From JANYHH01 sp965249745 (GTDB lineage: Bacteria; Deinococcota; Deinococci; Deinococcales; JAAFIG01), in contig OZ252252.1 of assembly GCA_965249745.1 (NCBI GenBank), positions 186,001 to 250,000 on the forward strand: DNA of 64,000 nucleotides, read 5' to 3'. Position 1 is the stretch's first letter, and the number at the start of each line of letters is the position of its first letter. Made by a program: the position numbers and the translations under genes. The notes below the pieces were generated by a model. It searched no databases and was not told where the DNA came from. It was given only the letters and a program-made list of their open reading frames with translations. Of this stretch, positions 26,116 to 34,452 are shown in pieces.

Positions 26116-26913
26116 ATGACGCAAACCCAACTGCCACTCAGCCACCCCGCGACAGGCAAATCTCTAGTCAGCGTCCGCAACGTGGACAAGCAGTACGCGA
26201 ACGGCACGCTCGCGGTGTCTGGCGCAAACCTGGAAGTGCGCGAGGGCGAATTCATTTCCCTCGTCGGTCCCAGCGGATGCGGCAAAAGCACGCTGCTCAG
26301 GATCATCGCCGGACTGGGCGATGCCACCGGCGGCGAGGTCACCGTTGGCGGCGGCAAACCCGGCGATGCCGGGACGCGTGGACAAGCCAGCTTCGTCTTT
26401 CAGGAAGCCACGCTGCTGCCGTGGCGGACGGTGCGGCACAACGTAGAACTGCCATTGGAACTGATGGGGAAACCAAAAACGGACTGGGCAGGAATTGTCA
26501 ACTCGGCTCTGGAGATGGTCGGGCTGAGCAGCTTTGAACGGGCGTATCCCAGGGAACTCTCGGGCGGCATGAAGATGCGCGTCTCGATTGCGCGCGCCCT
26601 TGTCACTGATCCGCGATTGCTGCTGATGGACGAACCCTTTGGGGCGCTCGACGAGATCACCCGCCAGCGTCTCAACGACGACCTGATGCGCGTGCGCGAC
26701 CTGACCGGAGCCACGGTCATCTTCGTGACCCACAACGTCTTCGAGGCGGTCTTCCTGTCCAGTCGCGTCGTCGTGATGAGTCCACGACCGGGGCGGATCA
26801 TCAGCGAAATCCTGATTGACACGCCGTATCCTCGGCAAAGCGATTACCGGGGCACACCCGAATTCGCGCAACACACCAGGGAGGTCATGCACCTCCTAGC
26901 AGACACGCATTGA
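26116..26913 (+). CDS. ABC transporter ATP-binding protein, SsuB/TauB type
   Basis: A 265-residue nucleotide-binding subunit. Walker A is GPSGCGKST (about 56-64), the signature is LSGGMKMRV (about 151-159), and Walker B is LLLMDEPFGALD (about 171-182). It belongs to the group that energises uptake of nitrate, sulfonates, taurine or thiamine precursors. It is the first gene of a likely operon with permease, binding protein and catabolic enzymes. A GAGG sequence precedes the ATG. The transported compound is unknown. Confidence 0.88.
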   Translation: MTQTQLPLSHPATGKSLVSVRNVDKQYANGTLAVSGANLEVREGEFISLVGPSGCGKSTLLRIIAGLGDATGGEVTVGGGKPGDAGTRGQASFVFQEATLLPWRTVRHNVELPLELMGKPKTDWAGIVNSALEMVGLSSFERAYPRELSGGMKMRVSIARALVTDPRLLLMDEPFGALDEITRQRLNDDLMRVRDLTGATVIFVTHNVFEAVFLSSRVVVMSPRPGRIISEILIDTPYPRQSDYRGTPEFAQHTREVMHLLADTH

Positions 26914-26965
26914 CGAGCCGCTCGAGTAGCACGCAACCGAGTCCCCCGCAGAACCCGGAGACGCC

Positions 26966-27805
26966 ATGATCGAAGCCCAACCCAACCTGACCCCGAGTCT
27001 GCCCCGTTCCGTGAAACCTCCCGCTTGGCTCGAGCGGCTGTTCCCGCCGCTCGTCTCTCTGGTGGTGTTTCTGGTGCTCTGGCAAGGAATCATTCTGGTC
27101 GCGGGGTTGAAGCCGTACATCCTGCCCAGCCCGCTCGGGGTGGTGTCAGCAATCGTAGAACACCGCGAGAATTTGCTGAGCAGTGCCTGGTTCACTTTTC
27201 AAGCCTCGTTCGTGTCGTTTTTGATCGTCATGGTGCTGGGAACCGCGATTTCATTTCTCTTGAGCAGCAGCAAGTTCATTGAAAAGGCGCTCTACCCGTA
27301 CGCGGTCATGCTGCAATCCACGCCGGTGATTGCGATTGCCCCGATCATCATCATCTGGTTCAACATTGGCTTTGCCAGCATTGTCACGATCAGCGTCATC
27401 ATTGCGATCTTCGCGGTCGTCGCCAACACCACGCAGGGCTTAATCAGCGTAGAAAACAACTTGCAAAACCTGTTCAAACTCTACGGTGCTACGAAGCCGC
27501 AAACCCTATTCAAGCTGCGCCTGCCGTTTGCACTGCCATACATGGTCACGGGCTGGCGGATCGCAGCGGCGCAAGTCGTGATCGGAACCATCGTCGGTGA
27601 GTACATGGCGGGCGCGGGCGGCGGCGGCATGGGCGGACTGGGGATCATCATTGCCGCGACCAGTGCCCGTCTGCAAACGAGTTACCTGTTCGCCTCAGCC
27701 TTATGCGCGGCGCTGTTGGGAATCGCATTTTTCCTGCTGGTTAATTTCTTCGGGTATCTGCTCTTAAAAAATTGGCACGAATCGGCCGTGCAATTCGAGA
27801 ACTGA
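26966..27805 (+). CDS. ABC transporter permease, SsuC/TauC type
   Basis: A 279-residue permease with about six membrane helices. The EAA-type loop that contacts the ATPase is at about residues 170-190 (FKLYGATKPQTLFKLRLPFALPYM). The N-terminal PSPLGVVSAI and the glycine-rich AGAGGGGMGGLGIII segment are typical of the BPD-type family that works with NMT1/THI5-like binding proteins. It lies between the ATPase gene (52 bp before) and the binding-protein gene (91 bp after). Confidence 0.88.
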   Translation: MIEAQPNLTPSLPRSVKPPAWLERLFPPLVSLVVFLVLWQGIILVAGLKPYILPSPLGVVSAIVEHRENLLSSAWFTFQASFVSFLIVMVLGTAISFLLSSSKFIEKALYPYAVMLQSTPVIAIAPIIIIWFNIGFASIVTISVIIAIFAVVANTTQGLISVENNLQNLFKLYGATKPQTLFKLRLPFALPYMVTGWRIAAAQVVIGTIVGEYMAGAGGGGMGGLGIIIAATSARLQTSYLFASALCAALLGIAFFLLVNFFGYLLLKNWHESAVQFEN

Positions 27806-27896
27806 ACTCGTCCCGCTCGAGGGAACCGCTCCATCCTTTCGAGATTTCTGCTTGGCTGTTGACTGACGACACGTGCCCCATTGGGCTGGAGGATCT

Positions 27897-28877
27897 ATGA
27901 AGAAAGCCGTTCTGTTCGCGCTCGGAGCTGGAGCCATCGTCGGAGGACTCGGGGTCGCCTCGCTCGTCAGTGCCCAGAAATCCATGCCCGAGGTCAGCAT
28001 GGTGTTGGACTGGTTCGCCGAGCCACCCCACGGCGGGTATTACGCGGCCGTGCAAGATGGCTTATTTGAGGCCAAAGGCGTCAAAGTGAAACTGATTCCG
28101 GGTGGTCCAAACGTCGCCGGATATCAGCTCGTCGCCACCGGCAAGGCGCAATTCGCCATGATGGACACAGCCGGGATTCTCTCCTCCCGCGAAGAGGGTT
28201 TGCCCGTGGTCGGCGTCTTCGCCAACTTCCAGCTCTCGCCGCAAGTGCTGATGTATCACAAGACCAATCCGGTCAAAGACTTCGCGGACCTGGCCGGGCG
28301 GCAGGTTGCCGTGACGCCCGGTGCCCCGTACTGGGATTACATTTTGGCCAAGTACAAGCTCCAAGGGAAAGTCCAGCAAGTCAATTACACCGGGCAAGTG
28401 GCCAGCTTCCTGAATGACCCGAAAGCCGTCAGCCAGGGCTACGCGGTCGCCGAACCGTACACGATTGAAAAAGCCGGGGGCGACATCGGGTACTTGCTGG
28501 TCAGCGATTCCGGCTTCAGCCCGTACGGCATGATCGGAACGACTGAGGACTACATCAAGCAGAACCCGACGATTGTCAAAGCCGTCGTCGAAGCCAGCCA
28601 GGAGGGCTGGAAGCGGTACATCGCCAACCCCGCCAAGTACGGCGGGGCGCTGCAAGCGGATAACAAGGATTTGGATGCGGATTTCCTGGCCTGGAGCAGC
28701 AAGGCGGTCATTCCCTTCGTGACTGGCAAAGATGGCCAGACGCAGAAGCTGGGCCTCGGCACGATGACGCTCAGTCGCTGGAACACGATGTACAACGCGC
28801 TGAAGCAGGTCGGCGTGCTGAAAAAGGACCAGGACGTGAAGAAGGCGTTCACAACCGTCTTCGTTAAGAAACCATGA
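27897..28877 (+). CDS. ABC transporter substrate-binding protein, NMT1/THI5-like
   Basis: A 326-residue periplasmic receptor with a signal peptide (MKKAVLFALGAGAIVGGLG...SAQ). The mature part opens with VSMVLDWFAEPPHGGYYAA, the pattern of NMT1/THI5-like receptors that bind pyrimidines, riboflavin precursors or sulfonates. The ligand is probably a small N-heterocycle because deaminase-like and creatininase-like genes follow. A GGAGGATCT Shine-Dalgarno sequence fixes the ATG at 27897. No TPP riboswitch was seen upstream of the operon, which argues against simple thiamine salvage. Confidence 0.85.
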   Translation: MKKAVLFALGAGAIVGGLGVASLVSAQKSMPEVSMVLDWFAEPPHGGYYAAVQDGLFEAKGVKVKLIPGGPNVAGYQLVATGKAQFAMMDTAGILSSREEGLPVVGVFANFQLSPQVLMYHKTNPVKDFADLAGRQVAVTPGAPYWDYILAKYKLQGKVQQVNYTGQVASFLNDPKAVSQGYAVAEPYTIEKAGGDIGYLLVSDSGFSPYGMIGTTEDYIKQNPTIVKAVVEASQEGWKRYIANPAKYGGALQADNKDLDADFLAWSSKAVIPFVTGKDGQTQKLGLGTMTLSRWNTMYNALKQVGVLKKDQDVKKAFTTVFVKKP

Positions 28878-28959
28878 CCCGGCCAGCAGTGCTCGAGGGC
28901 GAGAACATCCCCCGCCCTCGGGCACTGCGAGGATGGAATCAGACTCGAGATAGCCGTGG

Positions 28960-29442
28960 GTGAACCTGGGGGCGGGTTTGAATCTTGATCTGGTCACGTT
29001 AAAAGCGGGCATCATTCTGTTCTGGGCAGTCTGGTTATCTCTGGTACTGGTGCTGAACATTCTGGATGTGTTGAAGCAACACGGTGTCCTGGGCGACGGC
29101 TGGAAGTTTAACAGCGGCAACTTCCCGTTCATGCAGGCGGTCGTGAAGGTTTACGGTGCGCCGAACGCGATCACCTGGGTGCTATACCTCTCCGCAATCG
29201 TTTGGGAGATCGTCGCGGTAGCATTTCTCTGGACGGCTTTGCTTGGCTTCGACCCGAACAATCTGCGCCCCGTCAACCTGGCGTTCCTGGTCAACCTGGC
29301 GCTCTGGGCGATGTTCGTCATCATGGACGAATTCTTCCTGACCTTCCTTGTCCCTGGCTTCAACATTATGGAAACGCATCGCAGCCTGTTCACCGCCAAC
29401 TTGGTCAGCCTGATGGCGATACACTTGCTACCGAACGGGTAG
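28960..29442 (+). CDS. Four-helix membrane protein of unknown function
   Basis: A 160-residue protein with four predicted membrane helices, for example ILFWAVWLSLVLVLNILDVL and the C-terminal FTANLVSLMAIHLL. It has conserved-looking polar positions (Asn, Glu, Asp within helices) and resembles the small integral membrane proteins of the DUF2165 style, though I cannot confirm membership. It is placed between the transporter and the catabolic enzymes, so it may aid uptake or electron transfer. The GTG start is uncertain; another GTG lies 4 bp earlier out of frame. Confidence 0.6.
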   Translation: MNLGAGLNLDLVTLKAGIILFWAVWLSLVLVLNILDVLKQHGVLGDGWKFNSGNFPFMQAVVKVYGAPNAITWVLYLSAIVWEIVAVAFLWTALLGFDPNNLRPVNLAFLVNLALWAMFVIMDEFFLTFLVPGFNIMETHRSLFTANLVSLMAIHLLPNG

Positions 29443-29573
29443 AACCCGGATAAGAACGATCTCTCAACGAAGCGTTGAGATCAGATCATCCGCTCCTCAA
29501 GAACGCCAGACGCAGAATGCCACCGTTGAACGTGGCGCTTGGCTAGGAACTAGCGGCTAGGAGCTAAAACCCA

Positions 29574-30359
29574 ATGCGCGACACCCGATACCTGCCAAAC
29601 CTGACCTGGACCGAAATCCGTGACCTCGAGAAAGCCGAGGGTGTGGTGGTCTTGCCGATCGGGGCGATCGAGCAGCACGGGCCGCACCTGCCGACGGCGA
29701 CCGATGCGCTGCTGGCGGAGCGAATCACGGCACTGGCTTTGGCGCGGTTGCCGGAGGCGGCGCGGGTCTGGCGCTTGCCGGTACAGAGTTACGGAAAATC
29801 CAACGAACACCTGGGATTTCCGGGCACAATCTCCATGCGGGCGGAGACGCTGATGATGGTCGCACGTGACATCGCCGTCAGCGTGGCGACCTCCGGGTTC
29901 AGGCGGTTGTGCTTCGTCAACGCGCACGGTGGGAACACGGCGCTCCTAGCGATGATGGCGCGCGAAATTCGTGCGGAGACCGGGCTGATGGTTTTCAACA
30001 CGACCACCAACGCCGGGTCACCCGATCCAGTGGATATCTCGCCGCTCGAGGCGAGCTTCGGGATTCACGCGAACGACTGGGAGACCAGCCTGGTGTTGCA
30101 TTTGGAGCCGGATTTGGTTCACATGGAACGCGCCGTGAAGCATTACCCGGATTTGGACCCCAACACGGGTGTCGGCCTGACCCAGGGCGCGGCAGTCACC
30201 GCGTGGCTGACACGCGATTGGAGTCCGACCGGCGTGTTTGGGGATGCCACGGCCGCCACACCGGAACGCGGGGCGGCGCGACTCGAGGCGGCGGTCGTGG
30301 CGCTCTCAAGGACGCTCCAGGAGATCAGTCGGTTCAGCGTGCCGGATGTCGTGAGATGA
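29574..30359 (+). CDS. Creatininase-family amidohydrolase
   Basis: A 261-residue enzyme of the creatininase/MftE fold, which opens cyclic amides with a two-metal site. The signature GAIEQHGPHLPTATDALLAE is at about residues 25-45 and supplies Glu, His and Asp ligands; NAHGGN follows at about 118-123, and HANDWETSL near 165 holds the last metal ligand (Glu). Substrates of the family include creatinine and lactams such as those formed in pyrimidine or riboflavin breakdown. An AGGAG lies 11 bp before the ATG. It is part of the catabolic cluster. Confidence 0.82.
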   Translation: MRDTRYLPNLTWTEIRDLEKAEGVVVLPIGAIEQHGPHLPTATDALLAERITALALARLPEAARVWRLPVQSYGKSNEHLGFPGTISMRAETLMMVARDIAVSVATSGFRRLCFVNAHGGNTALLAMMAREIRAETGLMVFNTTTNAGSPDPVDISPLEASFGIHANDWETSLVLHLEPDLVHMERAVKHYPDLDPNTGVGLTQGAAVTAWLTRDWSPTGVFGDATAATPERGAARLEAAVVALSRTLQEISRFSVPDVVR

Positions 30360-30444
30360 ACAAATGAAGAATTATTTTTGGATGAATGATTTTGAGGCTC
30401 GAGAGACGTTTTCGGGCGTGAGGCAGTCATGCTCGAGGGTGGCC

Positions 30445-30464
30445 GGGCGAGGCGTGCCTCGCCC
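30445..30464. repeat. REP-like hairpin of the GTAGGGG family
   Basis: GGGCGAGGC-GT-GCCTCGCCC is a perfect 9-bp inverted repeat inside GGTGGCCGGG...CCCCTACG, shared with the hairpins at 51.3, 55.8 and 57.2 kb. It lies 36 bp before the start of the first deaminase gene. Confidence 0.65.
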
Positions 30465-30500
30465 CTACGATGGACCAGACCGCTGCGCGGGGTGTGCATC

Positions 30501-31799
30501 GTGGATCTGATCCTGCGAAACGCTCGCTTGGTTGATGGTCGTCTGGTTCACTTGGGCGTGGGCGCGGGGCGAATTGCCGTCGTGCAGGACTTGTCGCTCG
30601 AGCTGCACGGTGTTGACTCGAGAGCTGTTGACTCGAGAGCTGTTGACTCGAGAGCTGCCGCCTCGATGGATGGTGAAACTCGAGACCTGGCGGGGCGATT
30701 ACTGCTGCCGGGTTTTGTCGAGGCTCACTGTCACCTCGACAAGAACCTGACCCTGGAACGGGTTGGGAACGCCTCGGGGACGCTGATGGAAGCGATCGAA
30801 AATTGGGTGGCGTTCAAACCGAGCCTGACGCACGCCGATTACCTGGAGCGGGTCACAGCGGGACTCGAGATGGCGCTCTTGAACGGCGTCACGGCGTTAC
30901 GCAGCCACGTGGATGTCAGCGTGATCGGCGGTTTGAGGGCGCTCGAGGCGGTGCTGGAGGCGAAGGAACAATTTGCAGGGGCGATGGACGTGCAGACTGT
31001 CGCGCTCGGTGGTGCGGGCATTGATGCCCATGAGACCGAACTGATGCGCTCGGCGATGGCGGCGGGTGCGGAGGTCGTCGGCGGTTGCCCGTGGATCACG
31101 CCCGATCCGAGCGCGGCGGTGCAGGCGGTTTTCGAGTTGGCGGAAGCGACGGGGAAACCCATTGACTTGCACGTGGACGAAACCGAAGACCCGACCGTCA
31201 ACACGCTGGAACAGATCGCCCTCGAGACGATTCGACGCGGCTGGCAGGGGCGGGTCACGGTCGGGCATTGCTGCTCGCTCGAGTTTATAGCGCAGGGCGA
31301 TGCAGACCGCTTGATGGACTTGGTGGCGCAGGCGGGCTTGCAGGTCGTCAGCCTGCCCGCCTGCAACCTGAACCTTCAGGGGCGCGCCGCGCACCCTGCG
31401 CCGCGCGGTCTGACTCGAGTCGCGGAACTCTTGGAGCGCGGTGTCAACGTCGCGTTCGCTTCGGACAACGTGCGCGACCCGTTCCATCCGATCGGGGATT
31501 ACGATCCGCTAAAAGCCGCTAACCTGGGCGTGATCGCCGCCCACCTGAGCGGCGATGGGCAGATGTTCGAGACGCTGGAGATGGTCACGAGCCGTCCGGC
31601 GCGGGCGTTGGGATTAGCGGAGTATGGCCTGAAGGTTGGTGATTGGGCTGATCTGGTCGTGGTGGACGCCCTCAGCCCGCTCGAGGCGCTGAGCCGAATA
31701 CCAAATCGCTTAGCGGTCTACAAGCGCGGGCAACTCGTGGCGAGCACGCAGACGACGCGGCGCGCCCTTGGGAAGCTCGAGGTGTCGGCGTGGACCTGA
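30501..31799 (+). CDS. Cytosine-deaminase-like amidohydrolase with complete metal site
   Basis: A 432-residue amidohydrolase of the CodA group (COG0402-like), which hydrolyses exocyclic or ring amidines in heterocycles. The metal ligands HxH are in EAHCHLDKN (about residue 75), followed by LHVDETEDP with catalytic Glu, GHCCSLE, and the Asp in SDNVRDPFHP. CodA relatives also act on creatinine, atrazine derivatives and isocytosine. The GTG at 30501 is the start that fits the family beginning (DLILRNARLVDG). Residues of about 40-54 contain three VDSRA repeats. Its stop overlaps the next gene. Confidence 0.85.
   Translation: MDLILRNARLVDGRLVHLGVGAGRIAVVQDLSLELHGVDSRAVDSRAVDSRAAASMDGETRDLAGRLLLPGFVEAHCHLDKNLTLERVGNASGTLMEAIENWVAFKPSLTHADYLERVTAGLEMALLNGVTALRSHVDVSVIGGLRALEAVLEAKEQFAGAMDVQTVALGGAGIDAHETELMRSAMAAGAEVVGGCPWITPDPSAAVQAVFELAEATGKPIDLHVDETEDPTVNTLEQIALETIRRGWQGRVTVGHCCSLEFIAQGDADRLMDLVAQAGLQVVSLPACNLNLQGRAAHPAPRGLTRVAELLERGVNVAFASDNVRDPFHPIGDYDPLKAANLGVIAAHLSGDGQMFETLEMVTSRPARALGLAEYGLKVGDWADLVVVDALSPLEALSRIPNRLAVYKRGQLVASTQTTRRALGKLEVSAWT
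30612..30656. repeat. In-frame 15-bp tandem repeat, three units
   Basis: GTTGACTCGAGAGCT occurs three times in a row (30612-30626, 30627-30641, 30642-30656) and encodes VDSRA-VDSRA-VDSRA in the first deaminase-like gene. Each unit carries a CTCGAG site. The repeat lies in the N-terminal beta-sandwich region, away from the metal ligands. Confidence 0.85.
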
Positions 31800-33034
31800 T
31801 CCTGCGCAACGCCGCTCTGAATAACACGGTCGTGGACATCGGCGTGGAAGACGGCGCGATCGCCGCGCTGCAACCGGGTCTCGAGGGGACGGCCAGGCTC
31901 GAGCTGGACGCGGGTGGGCGGCTGACTGTGCCCGCCTTCGTCAACGGTCATCTGCACGCCTGCAAGAGCGACTGGCGCGAGGCACTGCTGGCGCTCGAGC
32001 CAGATTTTGATTTCACAGATACAAACGCTCGCTTCGCGGCGGTCGCGCGGGTCAAACGCGGCTACAGCCTTGAAGATGTGATGCAGAGAGCCGAGCGCAC
32101 GGTTAGGCTGGCGGTGCGGCACGGAACCTGTGCGCTGCGCCTGTTCGCCGACGTTGACGAGGATGCGGGTTTAAGGGCTTTTGAAGGACTGCTGAGATTG
32201 AGACGCAAATACACCGGGGTTCTCGAGTTACAGATCGCCGCCTTTCCACAGAACGGCGTGTTTACCGCTCAACAGAGCACCACGGATTTACTGACTCAAG
32301 CGCTCGAGATGGGAGCCGATGTCGTCGGTGGCATCCCCTGGCTTGAGCCGACCGAAGATGCACAGCGCACACATATCAATCTGGTGCTAGACTTAGCGAC
32401 GCGGTTCAACCTGCCCGCGCATTTCGTGCTGGACGACACCGATGATCCGACCTCGCGCACGGCTGAGCTGGTCGCAGCTCGCACGATTGAATTGGGTCTC
32501 GAGGGGCGGGTCTGCGGCACGCAGGCGAACGCACTTTCCTATTACGATGACGCGCACGCCGCCAGAGTGATTGGACTGATTAAACGCGCCGGGATGACGA
32601 TTTTCAGCAACGCGCACGTGGCGCTCGTGACCGCGCCGCAACGCCGCCAGCCCGCGCCCAGAGGTATGACTCGAGTTCTGGAATTGATAAAGGCTGGTGT
32701 GCCGGTCGCAGCCGCGCAGGACGACATCAACAACCCGTACTACCCGTTCGGGCGCAACGATCTTTTGGAGGTCGCGGGCTACATGGCGCACCTCGCACCG
32801 CTCGCCTGGGGCGGTGACGTGGATCGGACGCTCGAGATGGTGACAACGGTTCCGGCTCGGGCAATCGGTTTAGAAAAATACGGTGCGAACGTTGGCGACC
32901 GAGCGAACTTGCTGGTGCTGGACGCGCCGAACTGGTACGAGGCAATCAAGCGACAGTCCGAGAAAAGCTATGTGATCGTTGGTGGGCGCGTCGTCTCGAG
33001 CGCCGAGCGCCACATCAACCTGCAACTTCCCTGA
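31790..33034 (+). CDS. Cytosine-deaminase-like paralogue lacking metal ligands
   Basis: A 414-residue relative of the preceding protein. The first HxH (NGHLHACKSDW) and the Asp (QDDINNPYYPFG) are present. However, the segment equivalent to LHVDETEDP reads FVLDDTDDP, so the His is Val and the catalytic Glu is Asp. The segment equivalent to VGHCCSL reads GTQANAL, so the second His is lost. It may use another chemistry, bind substrate without turnover, or be a non-catalytic partner of the first enzyme. Its GTG overlaps the upstream stop by 10 bp, so the pair is translated together. Confidence 0.8.
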   Translation: MDLILRNAALNNTVVDIGVEDGAIAALQPGLEGTARLELDAGGRLTVPAFVNGHLHACKSDWREALLALEPDFDFTDTNARFAAVARVKRGYSLEDVMQRAERTVRLAVRHGTCALRLFADVDEDAGLRAFEGLLRLRRKYTGVLELQIAAFPQNGVFTAQQSTTDLLTQALEMGADVVGGIPWLEPTEDAQRTHINLVLDLATRFNLPAHFVLDDTDDPTSRTAELVAARTIELGLEGRVCGTQANALSYYDDAHAARVIGLIKRAGMTIFSNAHVALVTAPQRRQPAPRGMTRVLELIKAGVPVAAAQDDINNPYYPFGRNDLLEVAGYMAHLAPLAWGGDVDRTLEMVTTVPARAIGLEKYGANVGDRANLLVLDAPNWYEAIKRQSEKSYVIVGGRVVSSAERHINLQLP

Positions 33035-33045
33035 GGAGGCAGACC

Positions 33046-34452
33046 GTGAACCCCGAACTGATCCCCGCCCTGCAACAAACTGTCGGACCCCAACAAGTCT
33101 TTACCGATCCTAGATCGCTCGAGGTTTTCTCCAAGGATCACAGTTGGTTCTCGCCGGTCTTGGTGGAGACGCTGAAGAACAAGCTGGCGGAGGTCGTGGT
33201 CGCACCGGGTTCACAGAGTGAACTGATCGCGGTCATGCGGCTGGCGGCCCACTTTCAGACGCCGCTGACCGTGCGCGGCGCGGGAACCGGGAATTACGGC
33301 CAGTCTGTACCGCTCCACGGCGGGATTCTGGTCAACCTTCACCGCCTGAATCGCATCTTAGAGATTGACGCGGAGCGCGGCATCGCCCGTGTCGAAGCCG
33401 GGGTGCGGATGGGGGCTTTGGAGCGCAAGGCGCGTGAGGTCGGCTGGGAACTGCGGATTTACCCGAGCACCTGGGCGACCTGTACCCTCGGGGGTTTCGT
33501 CGGCGGCGGCTTCGGCGGTGTTGGCAGCATCAACTACGGCACGCTCTGGGACGGGAATGTCCTGGCGGCGACGGTCGTACCACTGACGGCATCGCCGGAA
33601 CCCATTTTGCTGACCGGCTGGGATTGCGCCAGTGTCATCCACGCCTACGGCACGACCGCCGTGATGACCGAACTGACCGTGCCGCTGGCCAGAGCCGTGA
33701 ACTGGCAGGAGGCCGTGCTGAGCTTTCCCAGGCTCGAGGCGGCGATTGGGTTCGGGCACGAACTGGCCTTGGATCAAAGCATCCCGAAGCGCGAGCTAAG
33801 CGTCAATGAGGCTCCGATCCCGCAGTTCTTCACGCCACTGGTCGCGGAGAACGGTGTGCGAGAGGGTTGCGCCAACGTCTTGCTCGAGGTGGAAAGTTCC
33901 AAGCTCAAAACGGTGGTGGCATTGGCAGCAAAATTTGGCGGCACGCTGGACTGGACCAACCCACCGGAGCGCTATCACAAGTCCTCGTTCGCGCTGACCG
34001 ATTTCACCTGGAATCACACGACGCTCTGGGCGCTGAAAACCGATCCGACGATGACCTATCTGCAAGGGCGCTTCGAGGCGACGAATCTTTTGGAGCAGAC
34101 TCGAGTGTTGAAAGCCAAATTCGGTGACGAGTTGCTGCTGCACTTGGAATTCATCCACGAAAACCTGAGCGCGGGCGGCACCCTCGTGGCGGCCTCCCTG
34201 CCGCTCGTGCGCTACACCACGAAGGAACGTCTCTACGAGATCATTCGCGGCTGCGAGGAGATCGGCGTCCAGATCGCCGATCCGCACGTTTACTATTTGG
34301 ACGAGGACATTCGCTGGAACGGTCAGGCCGTGCTGGACGGCGTGCAAAAATTCAACCCGCTGGGCCTGCTGAACCCCGGCAAGATCAAGCAACTCGAGAC
34401 CGGAGAGATTGGCGTGCAAGCGGGATCGTGGTTCCGGGACACGGTGGCATGA
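33046..34452 (+). CDS. FAD-binding oxidoreductase, GlcD-like
   Basis: A 468-residue flavoprotein of the PCMH/VAO fold. The FAD-binding half is clear: VRGAGTGNYGQSVPLHGG at about residues 78-95, VEAGVRMGALE at about 118, and GGFVGGGFGGVGSINYG at about 150-166. The C-terminal half is the oxidase/substrate cap. Relatives oxidise 2-hydroxy acids, alditols or amines. A GAGGAGGC Shine-Dalgarno sequence precedes the GTG, and its stop overlaps the next start (ATGA). In this cluster it may oxidise a ring or a methyl-bearing intermediate; that is inference. Confidence 0.82.
   Translation: MNPELIPALQQTVGPQQVFTDPRSLEVFSKDHSWFSPVLVETLKNKLAEVVVAPGSQSELIAVMRLAAHFQTPLTVRGAGTGNYGQSVPLHGGILVNLHRLNRILEIDAERGIARVEAGVRMGALERKAREVGWELRIYPSTWATCTLGGFVGGGFGGVGSINYGTLWDGNVLAATVVPLTASPEPILLTGWDCASVIHAYGTTAVMTELTVPLARAVNWQEAVLSFPRLEAAIGFGHELALDQSIPKRELSVNEAPIPQFFTPLVAENGVREGCANVLLEVESSKLKTVVALAAKFGGTLDWTNPPERYHKSSFALTDFTWNHTTLWALKTDPTMTYLQGRFEATNLLEQTRVLKAKFGDELLLHLEFIHENLSAGGTLVAASLPLVRYTTKERLYEIIRGCEEIGVQIADPHVYYLDEDIRWNGQAVLDGVQKFNPLGLLNPGKIKQLETGEIGVQAGSWFRDTVA

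Noticed and set aside
29458..29482. Hairpin ATCTCTCAACG-AAG-CGTTGAGAT as a terminator after the membrane protein
   Set aside because: It lacks a T tract and the next gene of the same cluster follows at 29574; it could equally be an RNA-processing site, so it was not called a terminator.
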